From Achatina immaculata (taxonomy: Eukaryota; Mollusca; Gastropoda; Stylommatophora; Achatinidae): a stretch of 64,000 nucleotides of DNA. Below the pieces are notes generated by a model, which worked only from the letters and a program-made list of their open reading frames with translations, was not told where the DNA came from and did not search any database. A program made the position numbers and the translations under genes. The stretch lies in the NCBI GenBank assembly GCA_009760885.1, contig CM019716.1, forward strand, positions 14,839,702 through 14,903,701, written 5' to 3'. Shown one piece after another: positions 54,628 through 64,000 of this stretch; the stretch's first letter is position 1, and every line of letters begins with the position of its first letter.

Positions 54628-55620
54628 TACGGCAACATAAACAACGTACCCAGCCACAGTCTACCTCCAGGACTCTTAAGTCTTACATTCAATGACCACC
54701 CACTAACTAACATATCACCAGATGCGTTTGAAGACTCTCCCAGATTAAAAGGGTTAGAGTTCAGAAGAACAAAGTTTACTAAACTACCGGAGGCTCTGTT
54801 CCAACTGAGAAATTTATCATGGCTTACGATAATTGACACTCATATAGATATGTGGAACACTACCATATTGGAACATATCGGGAGCCCGATAGAAATGCTG
54901 ACTTTACAGAACGTTGGCCTGTCCTCTTGGCCCAGCTGGATTCCATTCTTTCATTCGCTCGAGATCCTTGACCTTTCTTTCAATCCATTAATACTATCTG
55001 TTCCTGATGATGCCTTCAGCCCTCTTGAGCAGACACTGAAAAGTATATATCTTTATGACACTGGATTGACAAAACTGCCAGATACAGCTAACATACCTGG
55101 ACTTGTCAGTTTGAGAGTATCAAATAATAAAATCTCCCAGCTTACATCTGACAGGCTTTCTCCGAGTATTCTTGATCTTGACCTAAGAAACAACAGCGTG
55201 ATTGAAATCACAGACACAAGCTTCAGAAAGAATTTCTTACTTCAGAAATTAAATTTAGATTACAATCCGTTAACTACAATTTGGCTGTCAAGTTTCGAAA
55301 ACCTCCTTAATCTATCTGATCTTTCTCTTTCATATACACGCTTGACTGAAATTCCTCTGGCTCTGACATCTTTGACCACACTGAAGTCTTTGGGTTTGAC
55401 AAAAGTTGCTCAGATATCTTGCCCTCATCCTCCTCGCCAAGAATTAGTCCAATGGTTTAAGTCATACAATGGGATGCTCCGTGTGTCTGGTGCTTGTCCT
55501 AGCGGTCAGAAGTTTGAAAGTTATTTAAACGGTTTTAGTATTACAAGTACAGTTCATGGTAACAGTGTTGTGTCTGTTTTTATGTGTGTGTTTCTATTGC
55601 TGTTTGAAATTGGAATTTAA
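54628..55620 (+). CDS. LRR gene 3, exon 3 (LRR domain, C-cap, GPI-like tail)
   Basis: There are 330 codons plus stop, exactly the length of gene 2 exon 3, opening YGNINNVPSHSLPPGL. About nine LRRs (for example LEILDLSFNPLILSVPDDAF, ILDLDLRNNSVIEITDTSF), a C-cap (QISCPHPPRQELVQWF to GACPSGQ) and a hydrophobic C-terminus (VVSVFMCVFLLLFEIGI) are present. The frame is open across the whole exon, although the first ATG in it is at 54850. Predicted product: a 392-aa secreted, probably GPI-anchored LRR protein. Relative to gene 2, by hand count about 29 nucleotide differences change residues and about 9 are silent in the last 256 codons, many clustered in the LRRs. Confidence 0.9.
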   Translation, partial: YGNINNVPSHSLPPGLLSLTFNDHPLTNISPDAFEDSPRLKGLEFRRTKFTKLPEALFQLRNLSWLTIIDTHIDMWNTTILEHIGSPIEMLTLQNVGLSSWPSWIPFFHSLEILDLSFNPLILSVPDDAFSPLEQTLKSIYLYDTGLTKLPDTANIPGLVSLRVSNNKISQLTSDRLSPSILDLDLRNNSVIEITDTSFRKNFLLQKLNLDYNPLTTIWLSSFENLLNLSDLSLSYTRLTEIPLALTSLTTLKSLGLTKVAQISCPHPPRQELVQWFKSYNGMLRVSGACPSGQKFESYLNGFSITSTVHGNSVVSVFMCVFLLLFEIGI

Positions 55621-57225
55621 AAGAAAGATTGCTCGCTGTGTTTACGTGCATCTTCTTTACATTATACAGAAATGACTAGGGCAGAGTTTACCTGAAATTA
55701 AGAAGTAAATATCGAAATGAATTGTCTAATTAAATAAAAGTAATAGGTGTACATGCTGATGCCCAGTAACAAAACTATATCTGTGATCATTGTAAGATAT
55801 AACTTGATAAAGACACAATAATCAACCAGTTCCATCTCCGTTTTGGAAATTAATAGATAACTTTAGTGAAGAAGAAAGAATATTTGTAATCTTTGACAAA
55901 CATAAAACTAGAAACTTTCGCCTACAAAAGACATTTTATTAGTACCACTAAATAATGAGAGAAATTAGAGGAAAAAGATTCACTGGAAAAGAAGGTGGAA
56001 TGACGGCACAAAAAAAAGCACAAGATAAAAACATTCTACCTTTCATGCATATAAATACATTTATATTAACGCTACACAGTTCGATGTGGTTGTCCCATCT
56101 TCTTTAGAGAGCAAACAGAAAAAACAGTTCTACTTGTTGTTGACAAGCTCAGCGAGCGATCATAAGAAGCTTTCAAGTTCAGTAAAGCAGCTGAATACTT
56201 CCAATAGTGTTTGCAAGTTAAAATATAATGATATGTTATTATAGAGAATAATGATATGGTATTATAGACAGTAATGACATGTTATTATAGGGAATCACTT
56301 TGTAGGGAACTGCTTAACCTGACCCTAGTATATGTTCATGTTCTGGCCAAAGAGACAGTACTTAAATAGTGAGAATATTTAAAATGATCTTTCTTTGACA
56401 AATCTTTAGGAGAAATGTTTTAGTTCAACACATAGTGAAGAGTCTTAAGTAAAAATGAGTTTACTTTCATACTTTCTGCCATTTCATTTACTCATTTTCC
56501 TCATTCCCTCTGTCGTTCTTTAAAGCTGAACCATACACCTCTATCTACTTTTATAAGTAACAATTTTTTTTTTTTTTTTAAATTCATCTACACAGTGTCG
56601 CAGATTAAACGTAGTTGTTTATAGACATGAAAGACATAGTAAAGAAGAGAAGTAAAGCAGACGGAGAGTCACATTTTAACTTAATGATATTGTATTAATT
56701 TTTCTTGAACTTTCGAACAAATTCTTTATTGTTATTTGAATTGATCAAGTTAAGAAATCTTTTCAGAATGGTACGCTGAACTTTCATATTACTGTTTATG
56801 ATTATACAATACCTCCTGGTTATTTGTAGAGCGATTAAACCATTGACCCTTGAATTACTTGAGGCAAGGTCAAAGTTGCGAGTGGCATATCCAAGCAGAA
56901 GATGCATCTATAAATAAAATATATGTTCTAAGTTTCAATAATAATTTTATAAATGGGCATTACTTCCTTTGGAGACTTATGAAATGAAAGGTCATTCAAA
57001 AAAGAATAATATATATGACGATGCAATGTTTTAAAATGCATAAATGAGAAAACAATATATCAGTTTCATATTTTAACAATAAACGTGTATTAAAAATTGT
57101 TTTAACCTTTTTTTATGAGTTATATTATGGCATTAAATGTACAGTGGTCTGCGCGAGGCATTTATTTCATTAAATGAGAGTTAGGATGAAGAAAGCTTAA
57201 ACATTTCTAAACCCAGGGATTGATA
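55621..57225. other. 3' flank of LRR gene 3
   Basis: The first about 110 bases are almost identical to gene 2's 3' flank, then blocks align to 29.4-31.6 kb. AATAAA near 55734 is a possible polyadenylation signal. No further gene was found. Confidence 0.6.
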
Positions 57226-57668
57226 TCAAGCCATTCCTCCACTTAGTACCATTCCCTCCATCTTTCACACAGAGCACCATTCCCTCCATCATTCACACAG
57301 AGCACCTTTCAATCCAGCCTTCACACAGAGCACCATTCAATCCATCATTCACACAGAGCACCATTCCCTCCATCATTCACACAGAGCACCATTCCCTCCA
57401 TCATTCACACAGAGCACCATTCAATCCATCCTTCACACAGAGCACCATTTAATCCATCATTCACACAGAGCACCATTCCCTCCATCATTCACACAGAGCA
57501 CCATTCAATCCATCCTTCACACAGAGCACCATTCAATCCAGCCTTCACACAGAGCACCATTCACTCCAGCCTTCACACAGAGCACCATTCACTCCATCCT
57601 TCACACAGAGCACCATTCCCTCCATCCTTCACACAGAGCACCATTCCCTCCATCCTTCACACAGAGTA
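57226..57668 (+). repeat. 28-bp minisatellite, about 15-16 copies
   Basis: The unit is CACCATTCCCTCCATCATTC plus ACACAGAG. Unit 1 has about one unit near 31625-31655. Confidence 0.9.
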
Positions 57669-57739
57669 CGAGGTCACTGACAGGGAGAACATGGGGAAGG
57701 AAAAGCTGGAAAAACTATAAGTGACTGGACAGCCTGAAA

Positions 57740-58190
57740 TAGCTTTGGAAGACAGCATAACAAGATGAATCAGAAATAAGAACTTACAGGCATCAAGTCT
57801 TGGGGGGGGGGGGAGACTGCATAGCAAGATGAATCAGAAATAAGAACTTATAGGTATCACGTCTTGGGGGGGGGGGGGGGGGGGAAGACAGCATAGCAAG
57901 ATGAATCAGAAATAAGAACTTATAGGCATCAAGTCTTGGTGGGAAGACAGCATAACAAGATGAATCAGAAATAAGAACTTATAGGTATCAAGTCTCGGGG
58001 GGAAGACAGCATAACAAGATGAATCAGAAAAATAAGAACTTACAGGTATCAAGTCTTGGTGGAAGACAGTATAACAAGATGAATCAGAAATAAGAACTTA
58101 CAGGTATCAAGTCTTGGTGGAAGACAGTATAACAAGATGAATCAGAAATAAGAACTTACAGGTATCAAGTCTTGGGGGGAAGACAGCAGA
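57740..58190 (+). repeat. Minisatellite of about 55-60 bp with G-runs (unit 2 copy)
   Basis: This is the same unit as at 31762-32080 (GCATAACAAGATGAATCAGA, AATAAGAACTTACAGGTATC), about eight copies, with G-runs of varying length. Confidence 0.9.
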
Positions 58191-58352
58191 AAGAACTATC
58201 TAGAAAGATGTTTTCAGTCTCTCGGCACAGCCAGGAGGAGAACAATTTATAATTGGGCACACCGTCCCACTGTTCTAAAAACATGAATGAGGTTTCTGAA
58301 AAATGCTTTTATTGTGGTACTGGGTACTGGAAAATCATCATCATCATCATCA

Positions 58353-60218
58353 TCAGGTGTCGTGCCGACTGGCGTTGGCTATTATGCTTCTCCAGAGTAC
58401 CCGATCCTTCATGCAGGCCATGAGTTCAGTTGGTGATCTCCTCTCACACCAACCCGTCAGACTGTCCAGTATCATTTCTCTTGGTCTTCCTCTTGATCTT
58501 CTTCCTTCTATTTTTCCTGTTGTTATAATATTTTCAATGCCCCCTCTTCTCATTGCATGTCCTATGAAAGTACATTGTCTCTCTCTTATCTTTCTGACAA
58601 GGTTTTTTGTCTCTCCAGCTCCTCTCATACATTCTTCATTAGTTATTTTTGCTTTCCAGGGGATTCGCAACATTCTTCTAATAAACCACATTTCTGCTGC
58701 TTCCAATGATTTTTGTGCAGACTTGCCTATTGTCCATGATTCACTTCCATATAACAAGATAGGTTCAATATAGCATTTTAGGACTCGTTTTCTAACATTC
58801 ATTGATAAAGATGTGTTAGCTAATATGTTTCTCATTCTCTGAAATGCAGTCTTTGCTTGGCCTATTCTGTTCCTAATTTCTGTTTTGCATTTCCCATCTG
58901 AAGTTATTACTGCTCCAAGGTATTTGAATTTCTGCACCTGCTTCAGAATGGTTCCGTTTAATTTAATACTGCATGCTGGTGGATTCTGTTTCTTAGATAT
59001 AACCATAGTCTCTGTCTTTTTGATGTTCAAAGTAAGGCCTTTCTGTTCACTTTCTTTGGTGACTTTATCCAAGAGATTTTGCAGGTCTTGTTGGTTCTCA
59101 GCTATCAGTACTGTGTCGTCAGCATACCGAAGGTTGTTAATATTGTATCCTCCAATTTTTATGCCTGGTTCTGTGATGATTGTTCTTAGAATATTCTCGC
59201 TGTACAGAGAAAAAAGGTCTGGAGATAGTACACATCCTTGTCGCACCCCTTGTTTTATAGGTTGATATTTTCCAATTCTATTTTCAACTCGAACTGCTGC
59301 TTCTTGCTGCCAGTATAGATGTTTTACAATCCTCAAGTCTTTGCCTTCTATATTGATGTCTTCAAGCATTTTAATAATTTCACTATGTTTCACCTTGTCA
59401 AATGCCTTGGTGTAATCAATGAAGCATAAGTAGAGATCTTTCTGTACTGCTAAATCTCTTTCTGTTAGTGTTCGTAAAGCATAAATGGCATTGTGTGTTC
59501 CCTTTCCTTCAACAAATCCAAACTGTTCATCTGCTATTTCCATTTTTATCTTTTTCCTTGTTCTTCTCATAATTATTCTCAGAAGTAGCTTCGTTATGTG
59601 ACATGACAGGCTGATAGTCCGGTGGTCGTCACATTCCTTCGCACCTGGTTTCTTTGGTAGTGCTATAAACGTGGATTTAATCAGGTCACTAGGAATATAA
59701 CCACTGTTGTAAATGTCATTCAGTAACTTGGTTATTATTTTTATTCCTGTCTCCTCTAGTGCCTCTATTTCTTTTATTGTTATATTATCAGGCCCAGTCG
59801 CTTTTCCTTTCTTCATGTGTTTGATGGCATCTATGATTTCATCTTCAAGTATTGGCAGTCCATGACAGTTTTCAGTATCTGGTGTTAATTCTGGTCTTTC
59901 TCCTTCATATAGCTCACCGATATACTCTGTCCACCTGTCCACAATGTCTTCTTTTCCCATTAACATTTTACCTTCTTTCGATTTCAGGCATCCTGTGGTA
60001 TATTTTGTTTTCCTGCCTGTGAGTTCATTAATTTGTTTGTGCATGTTTTTGCTGTCTTTATTATGAGCGTCCTCTATCTGTCTGCACTGTTCATTTAACC
60101 ACACTTCTTTTGCTTCTCTGCATTTGCGTCTTATTTCTTTATTTATCTTGATATATTTTTCCTCGTTATTTTTACTCCTCCTCCTCTTGTCCATCAGTCC
60201 TAAGATGTCGTCTGTCAT
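58353..60218 (-). CDS. Family B LINE reverse transcriptase frame (621 codons)
   Basis: The uninterrupted frame contains a charged linker (residues 1-130), then RT motifs: [11 protein letters not shown] (about 184), [15 protein letters not shown] (about 230), [17 protein letters not shown] (about 262), [20 protein letters not shown] (about 321), catalytic [11 protein letters not shown] (YADD at 365-368), then [10 protein letters not shown], the thumb, and a C-terminal region ending [13 protein letters not shown]. The enzyme copies LINE RNA at the nicked target. The annotated first Met is only the first after an upstream stop; the natural protein would start about 290 codons earlier, in the endonuclease part. 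Confidence 0.88.
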   Translation of the reverse strand: MTDDILGLMDKRRRSKNNEEKYIKINKEIRRKCREAKEVWLNEQCRQIEDAHNKDSKNMHKQINELTGRKTKYTTGCLKSKEGKMLMGKEDIVDRWTEYIGELYEGERPELTPDTENCHGLPILEDEIIDAIKHMKKGKATGPDNITIKEIEALEETGIKIITKLLNDIYNSGYIPSDLIKSTFIALPKKPGAKECDDHRTISLSCHITKLLLRIIMRRTRKKIKMEIADEQFGFVEGKGTHNAIYALRTLTERDLAVQKDLYLCFIDYTKAFDKVKHSEIIKMLEDINIEGKDLRIVKHLYWQQEAAVRVENRIGKYQPIKQGVRQGCVLSPDLFSLYSENILRTIITEPGIKIGGYNINNLRYADDTVLIAENQQDLQNLLDKVTKESEQKGLTLNIKKTETMVISKKQNPPACSIKLNGTILKQVQKFKYLGAVITSDGKCKTEIRNRIGQAKTAFQRMRNILANTSLSMNVRKRVLKCYIEPILLYGSESWTIGKSAQKSLEAAEMWFIRRMLRIPWKAKITNEECMRGAGETKNLVRKIRERQCTFIGHAMRRGGIENIITTGKIEGRRSRGRPREMILDSLTGWCERRSPTELMACMKDRVLWRSIIANASRHDT

Positions 60219-60269
60219 CCATTTATTTTTAGGGGCTTCTTTTTTCGGTGGTATTATCTTCTTAACAGT

Positions 60270-61312
60270 TTAGTGGATAGAATCTCTTAACATTTCCCAT
60301 TGTTCATCTATACTATTTATCTTTGCTATTGCATTGTATCTATTTGTTATAATAACTTTATATTGTTCTCGCAGTTCTTGGTCATTTTTAAGAAGTTCTG
60401 TATTCAGTTTGATGTTTCTCACTTTTCTGCCTGCTTTCTTTAGCTTTATTCTAACTTTTCCACAGAGTGGATCATGGTCACTATTGCAGTCAGCTCCTGG
60501 CATGGTTTTTGTTGTCAGTAATGCATTGCGGAATCGTTTGTTGATTAATATGTAGTCTATCTGGTTAAATGTCTTTTTGTCTGGGCTGCACCACGTTGCC
60601 AGTCTTCGAGGATGTTGTTTAAACCAGGTGTTTCCTACAACCATGCTATGTATTCTTGCCCATTCAATTAATTTATAACCTCTGTCATTCCTCTCCCCCA
60701 GTCCATAGTCACCAACGATGTCCGAAGTTCTTCCTTTACCAACTTTGGCATTAAAATCTCCCATGACTATGGTAACTTCATGTGACTTTGTGTGTTTTAG
60801 TGCTGTCTCTATGTCATTATAAAATATCTGTACATCTTCTTCAGAGCTTTCAGATGTTGGAGCGTACACTTGTATAATATTTATGTTTATTGGTTGTCCT
60901 TTCAGTTGGCTAGCAGGACTCTGTCCGAGATGTTCAAATATCCTACAATTGTCCTTGCCGTTTGTTCATCAAATATAATTCCTACTCCTCGTTCATGTTT
61001 CTCACTTCCTGAATATATTATTGTATATTTATCTGAGTTTATCTTTCCTGCACCTGTCCATCTAACTTCACTCATTCCTAATATGTTGATCTTCATCCTT
61101 TCCATTTCCATCTTTACATTTTCTAATTTTCCAGCCTGGAATAAAGTTCTTACATTCCATGTTGCTATTTTGAACTTGTTAGTTTTGCCACCAGTAGCTT
61201 GATGACGATCTGGCCTCACCTGTGGCTCGTGAGCTGCCCTACCGGACGAGGCTGTTCCAGAGGAACATCCGTTAACGTCGTTCATGATGAATCTATTACT
61301 CTGAATAAGCAT
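60270..61312 (-). pseudogene. Family B LINE AP endonuclease domain, with frameshift and nonsense lesion
   Basis: 61312-60902 has ATWNVRTL, ILGMSEVRWTG and GVGIIFDE; 60869-60270 has VYAPTSESSEED, VMGDFNAKVG, NQIDYILIN and SDHDPL, the full set of AP-endonuclease motifs. The two parts are in different frames: a single-base loss near 60903 explains it. The second part ends at a TAA near 60270 where copy B3 has CAA, a C-to-T change. Both lesions separate endonuclease from RT, so this copy probably cannot act alone. Confidence 0.85.
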
Positions 61313-61675
61313 AATTGTTCTTGGGAGCTACAACAGTGGTTTCCCGTTGCCTTCTGCCGGTTTGTGTACGTACTCTTCGCTAGCCTTTGGACACCCTGTC
61401 CTACCCGCAAGGCAGCGGGAGCGAGAGTTTTTAAGGCGCCTCTGACCCGCCTGGTATTCCCTTCACTGAGCACCTGAGGCACTTTTAGGAGTAGTAGAGC
61501 CACCTACTACCCCACCTCGCTCTCTGAGTCTACCGCCAGTTGGTCCGCGCCTGCTTATTTGGACAACTCCTTATTCACAGGGATCCTCCATATCTGGAGG
61601 ACTTTCACCATCCGCCACCTGTGACGCGCTGGGTTGGGGATGGTCGCCCCAGCTTTACCCAGTTTACTGGAAAAT

Positions 61676-62150
61676 ACCACATAATAACTTCAAGCATCTC
61701 TGTATATTTCAAGAATGAGAAAAAAAAGCAAAGTTTATTACAGTTAAGTAACATATTTTTGTCTCGGTATGCAAATATGGGGATACCATTTTTTTATTTC
61801 TCTATCATACACTGAGGCGTTAGTTTTCTAGTTCAGTTTTGTGTGATTCGCCCAATCTCATGATTTTTTGTTCCTCTCATATTCGTGCTATCGTGAGTTG
61901 TCTCTCTTTTATGTATGTGTAGATACCACGTATTTTTGTGATGTTTCTCTTTTTTTTTAATACAGCAAATCTGTCTCTTTCTATATTAAATGTTTGTTTC
62001 ACACAGCCACGTGTTTTGTCTCTTTTTTTTTTTTGGACCAGAATGATTTTCTTTCTCAATGTTATCTGTTTATCTTATATGCGTTGATGATATTTCTGTG
62101 ATGTGTTCCAGAATAAGTTTTCACTCTCAGCGTTACATCCTTTCTTCTTC
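61676..62150. other. Non-coding sequence homologous to 32.23-32.66 kb
   Basis: No gene was found. It continues unit homology after the LINE. Confidence 0.6.
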
Positions 62151-62565
62151 TTCCTGGAACTACGGCGATGTAGTGAAGTCCTTCAGGCATATCTCCATGA
62201 TGGCTGCGAGCGGTTGTTCTATTCCTTCAGTACACGGGTTGAGCTAGAAAGCAGAGGGTGTGCAATACTTCTTAACAGACTCTATCGCCTTGGGAACTAT
62301 GGCGGTACCTGTGCCCTAAGACAGGTTAGACATGTATTGGAAAGGGGTGAGACAGGTAGGGTCTTGATCAGCTATTGTTCACCAACCCTGATGCTAGCAT
62401 GTCAGCTACTGGTCACTGACTGCCAACCCGGACAGCGTCTTCTCCTCCTTCACTCTCACGAGAATTTATACCAAAGTCGGTGGAAAATGTCTTCTACTCC
62501 AAGGAAACCTGAAAATTAATCATTTAATAAACATGCAGATGTGAGTGACAGGAAAATGATGATGA
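62150..62565 (+). repeat. Dispersed-type repeat with (ATG)n tail (unit 2 copy)
   Basis: This is the counterpart of 32670-33080. Its longer open frame (62103-62519) does not match the frame in unit 1, so coding is unsupported. Confidence 0.55.
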
Positions 62566-62687
62566 TGGGGACATATAGCAAATGTCTGGAAAGATATCTG
62601 CCTAAGTTTTTGTTAATTTTTAAAATTGCAACTTCAATGCGTGTTCAACATCATTTGTACAGTCAGTTCATTATTTCATTATTAATG

Positions 62688-63018
62688 TAGTGAAGAGCAA
62701 AATCTCTATCTTAATACGAAGAAAACTAAATTGATGACAACTGACAAAACAAACAAGGCAACTGAAAAATGTATCAGTGAGGAAAAACTGGAAGAAGTGC
62801 AGAGTTTTGAATATCTTGGTTCACTACTAAATAATAATGGAGATACAATGAGGGAAATTAAAAGGAGGACATCTATCGCTCTTCAGAAAGTAAAACAAAT
62901 AAAGAATCTGAGGAGAGGAACAGACAGAACTACAAAAATAAGATTTTGAAGGGCATGCATCTTTCCCATCGCAACATATGCCTGTGAGACCTTAACAAAA
63001 TAGCTGAGAAACATACAA
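62688..63018 (+). mobile_element. Family A LINE internal fragment
   Basis: It encodes the thumb region (MTTDKTNKATEKCISEEKLE, SFEYLGSLLNNNGDTMREIK) up to the CETWTLNK position. There is no 3' tail; both ends are truncated. Confidence 0.8.
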
Positions 63019-63130
63019 CGGATGAGAAAAGAAAAACAAGACACCCCTATACCCTTTTCACTTTGACACCTCAAGGGAAAAGAAAGAGGGGCAGGCCATT
63101 GGGGGAGATGGAGAAAAGGGATAAACTTAC
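63019..63130 (+). pseudogene. LINE C-terminal remnant (third family)
   Basis: It contains LTPQGKRKRGRPLGEMEKRD, the counterpart of the remnant at 33655-33800. Confidence 0.6.
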
Positions 63131-63409
63131 CATCTTATCTTATCTTATATATCATTTCAACGATAGATACTCAGGGATAAACTTACCATACATTCAGTCA
63201 TTTCGCCATGTACAACGTCTATTGTGGAGGCTGCAGCTAGGCCAGATTCCATTGCTGATGTGGATATTATGACAGCTAAAACTACTAACCTCTATTTTAA
63301 TTCTCTGTTACGATCTAATTTTTTACATAGCACACAGATCTACGGATAGACAATATATCCACAAAACTGTTCGATGAAATTATGAAACATATCAACATGT
63401 GTCTCCCAT
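63131..63409. other. Non-coding block homologous to 33.88-34.16 kb
   Basis: It aligns with unit 1 (for example ACAAAACTGTT and TGAAATTA near 63360). No gene was found. Confidence 0.6.
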
Positions 63410-63585
63410 TTAATCTGCCAATCAATCCAATGTTACAGACTTACCTTAGTCTGCCAGTCAATCCAATGTTATAGACTTACCTTAGTCTGCCAATCAATCC
63501 AATGTTATAGACTTACCTTAGTCTGCCAATCAATCCAATGTTACAGACTTACCTTAGTCTGCCAATCAATCCAATGTTATAGACT
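63410..63585 (+). repeat. 36-bp minisatellite, about 5 copies
   Basis: The unit is CAGTCAATCCAATGTTATAG followed by ACTTACCTTAGTCTGC. It is absent from the unit 1 counterpart. Confidence 0.9.
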
Positions 63586-63857
63586 ACCGCTGACAATCTT
63601 AATGGAGTAATTTTAAGCTTGATTTCAGAAACATAATTATCATAGGAACCACGACGGGATTCTTTATTAAAGCGCGAAAATTAGATTTCACTTTCTACGT
63701 TCACCTTTCAAAGGTTTTACTGTGCTTTGCAGTCTTTCTGTGTTAAACACATCGAGATGTTATATTAAACACGTAGAGCTGGTATGTTAAACACGTTAGA
63801 GACACAGAGCTTTATAGTAAACACATCGAGATGATGTGGTAAACAAGTAGATATGTA

Positions 63858-64000
63858 CGAGGGATGATTAATAACTTCGCGGCGTAGGTGCAACGGGTTG
63901 TTTGTGGAAATCTTTTTAGGGTTATTTCTCAACATAGTGCCCTTACAAGTTTATGCGCTTAGTCTAGCGATCCTGGAGCATACGGATCCCTTCTTTGTAA
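63858..64000 (-). mobile_element. Mariner transposon end, cut by the window edge
   Basis: The left end is TA followed by CGAGGGATGATTAATAACTT, a mariner-type terminal repeat. On the minus strand 63990-63920 resembles a mariner transposase C-terminus (LQDR then TKRINL then GHYVEK), with TAG after LQDR and TAA after INL, so it is inactive. Confidence 0.65.

Larger units (their letters stand above)
58336..61664 (-). mobile_element. Nearly full-length family B LINE (copy B4), 11-bp target duplication
   Basis: TACTGGAAAAT at 58325-58335 recurs at 61665-61675, and unit 1 has the uninterrupted site at 32219-32229. The 3329-bp element reads on the minus strand: a 5'UTR of about 350 bp, AP endonuclease, RT, C-terminal region and an (ATG)n tail at 58336-58355. 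The C-terminal region (RRML..PW, MRRGG, GRPRE) resembles RTE/BovB-type LINEs; the clade is inferred. Only two lesions are seen in the coding region. Confidence 0.93.
35131..63850. repeat. Segmental duplication unit 2 (contains LRR gene 3)
   Basis: This is the head-to-tail partner of unit 1. It is longer because of LINEs, a mariner-type element, the 29-bp satellite and other insertions. It begins and ends at a short array of AAACACATAGAGCTG-like units (35140-35320 and 63740-63850). Confidence 0.8.

Noticed and set aside
58303..59265. Plus-strand frames of 156 and 126 codons
   Set aside because: Antisense shadows of the family B LINE protein.

Overview
This is a window of AT-rich animal nuclear DNA with spliced genes, many retrotransposon copies and many minisatellites. 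The mix of RTE/BovB-like LINEs, a Penelope-like element and small LRR genes would fit a mollusc, perhaps a gastropod, but that placement is inference from recalled family resemblance. There are no bacterial operons, rRNA genes, genuine tRNA genes or CRISPR arrays.

The host content is a cluster of three related genes, all on the + strand, for small secreted leucine-rich-repeat (LRR) proteins. Each appears to have three phase-0 exons: exon 1 (27 codons) is a signal peptide, exon 2 (34-35 codons) is a cysteine-rich LRR N-terminal cap, and exon 3 holds the LRRs, the C-terminal cap and a hydrophobic tail that looks like a GPI-anchor signal. Gene 1 has exon 2 at 4235-4336 and exon 3 at 5985-7064; its exon 1 was not found. 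Gene 2 is 22471-22551, 26579-26683 and 28272-29264 (392 aa). Gene 3 is 48295-48375, 53513-53617 and 54628-55620 (392 aa). The short first and second exons were found by comparing the paralogous introns.

Genes 2 and 3 sit in two head-to-tail copies of one large segmental duplication: unit 1 about 18.42-35.13 kb and unit 2 about 35.13-63.85 kb. Promoter, introns and 3' flank can be aligned by eye. A 22-bp tandem repeat recurs at the unit boundaries (18.4, 35.15 and 63.75 kb). Unit 2 is longer because it gained LINEs, a mariner-type element and a 2-kb satellite. Because each unit supplies the other's empty site, several insertions can be delimited to the base with target-site duplications. Different minisatellites were amplified in each unit.

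Mobile elements: 'family A' LINE (12 or more pieces, (AATG)n tail), 'family B' LINE (four copies, (ATG)n tail; the one at 58336-61664 is nearly full length with two visible lesions), other LINE C-terminal fragments, the 5' end of another LINE at 1-660, a Penelope-like element at 1001-3019 with a long inverted terminal copy and 16-bp target duplications, a tRNA-derived SINE at about 13.23-13.48 kb, a 1.5-kb non-coding retro-insertion at 19602-21119, and two mariner-type DNA transposon pieces. Identities and copy numbers are by eye, not by alignment.
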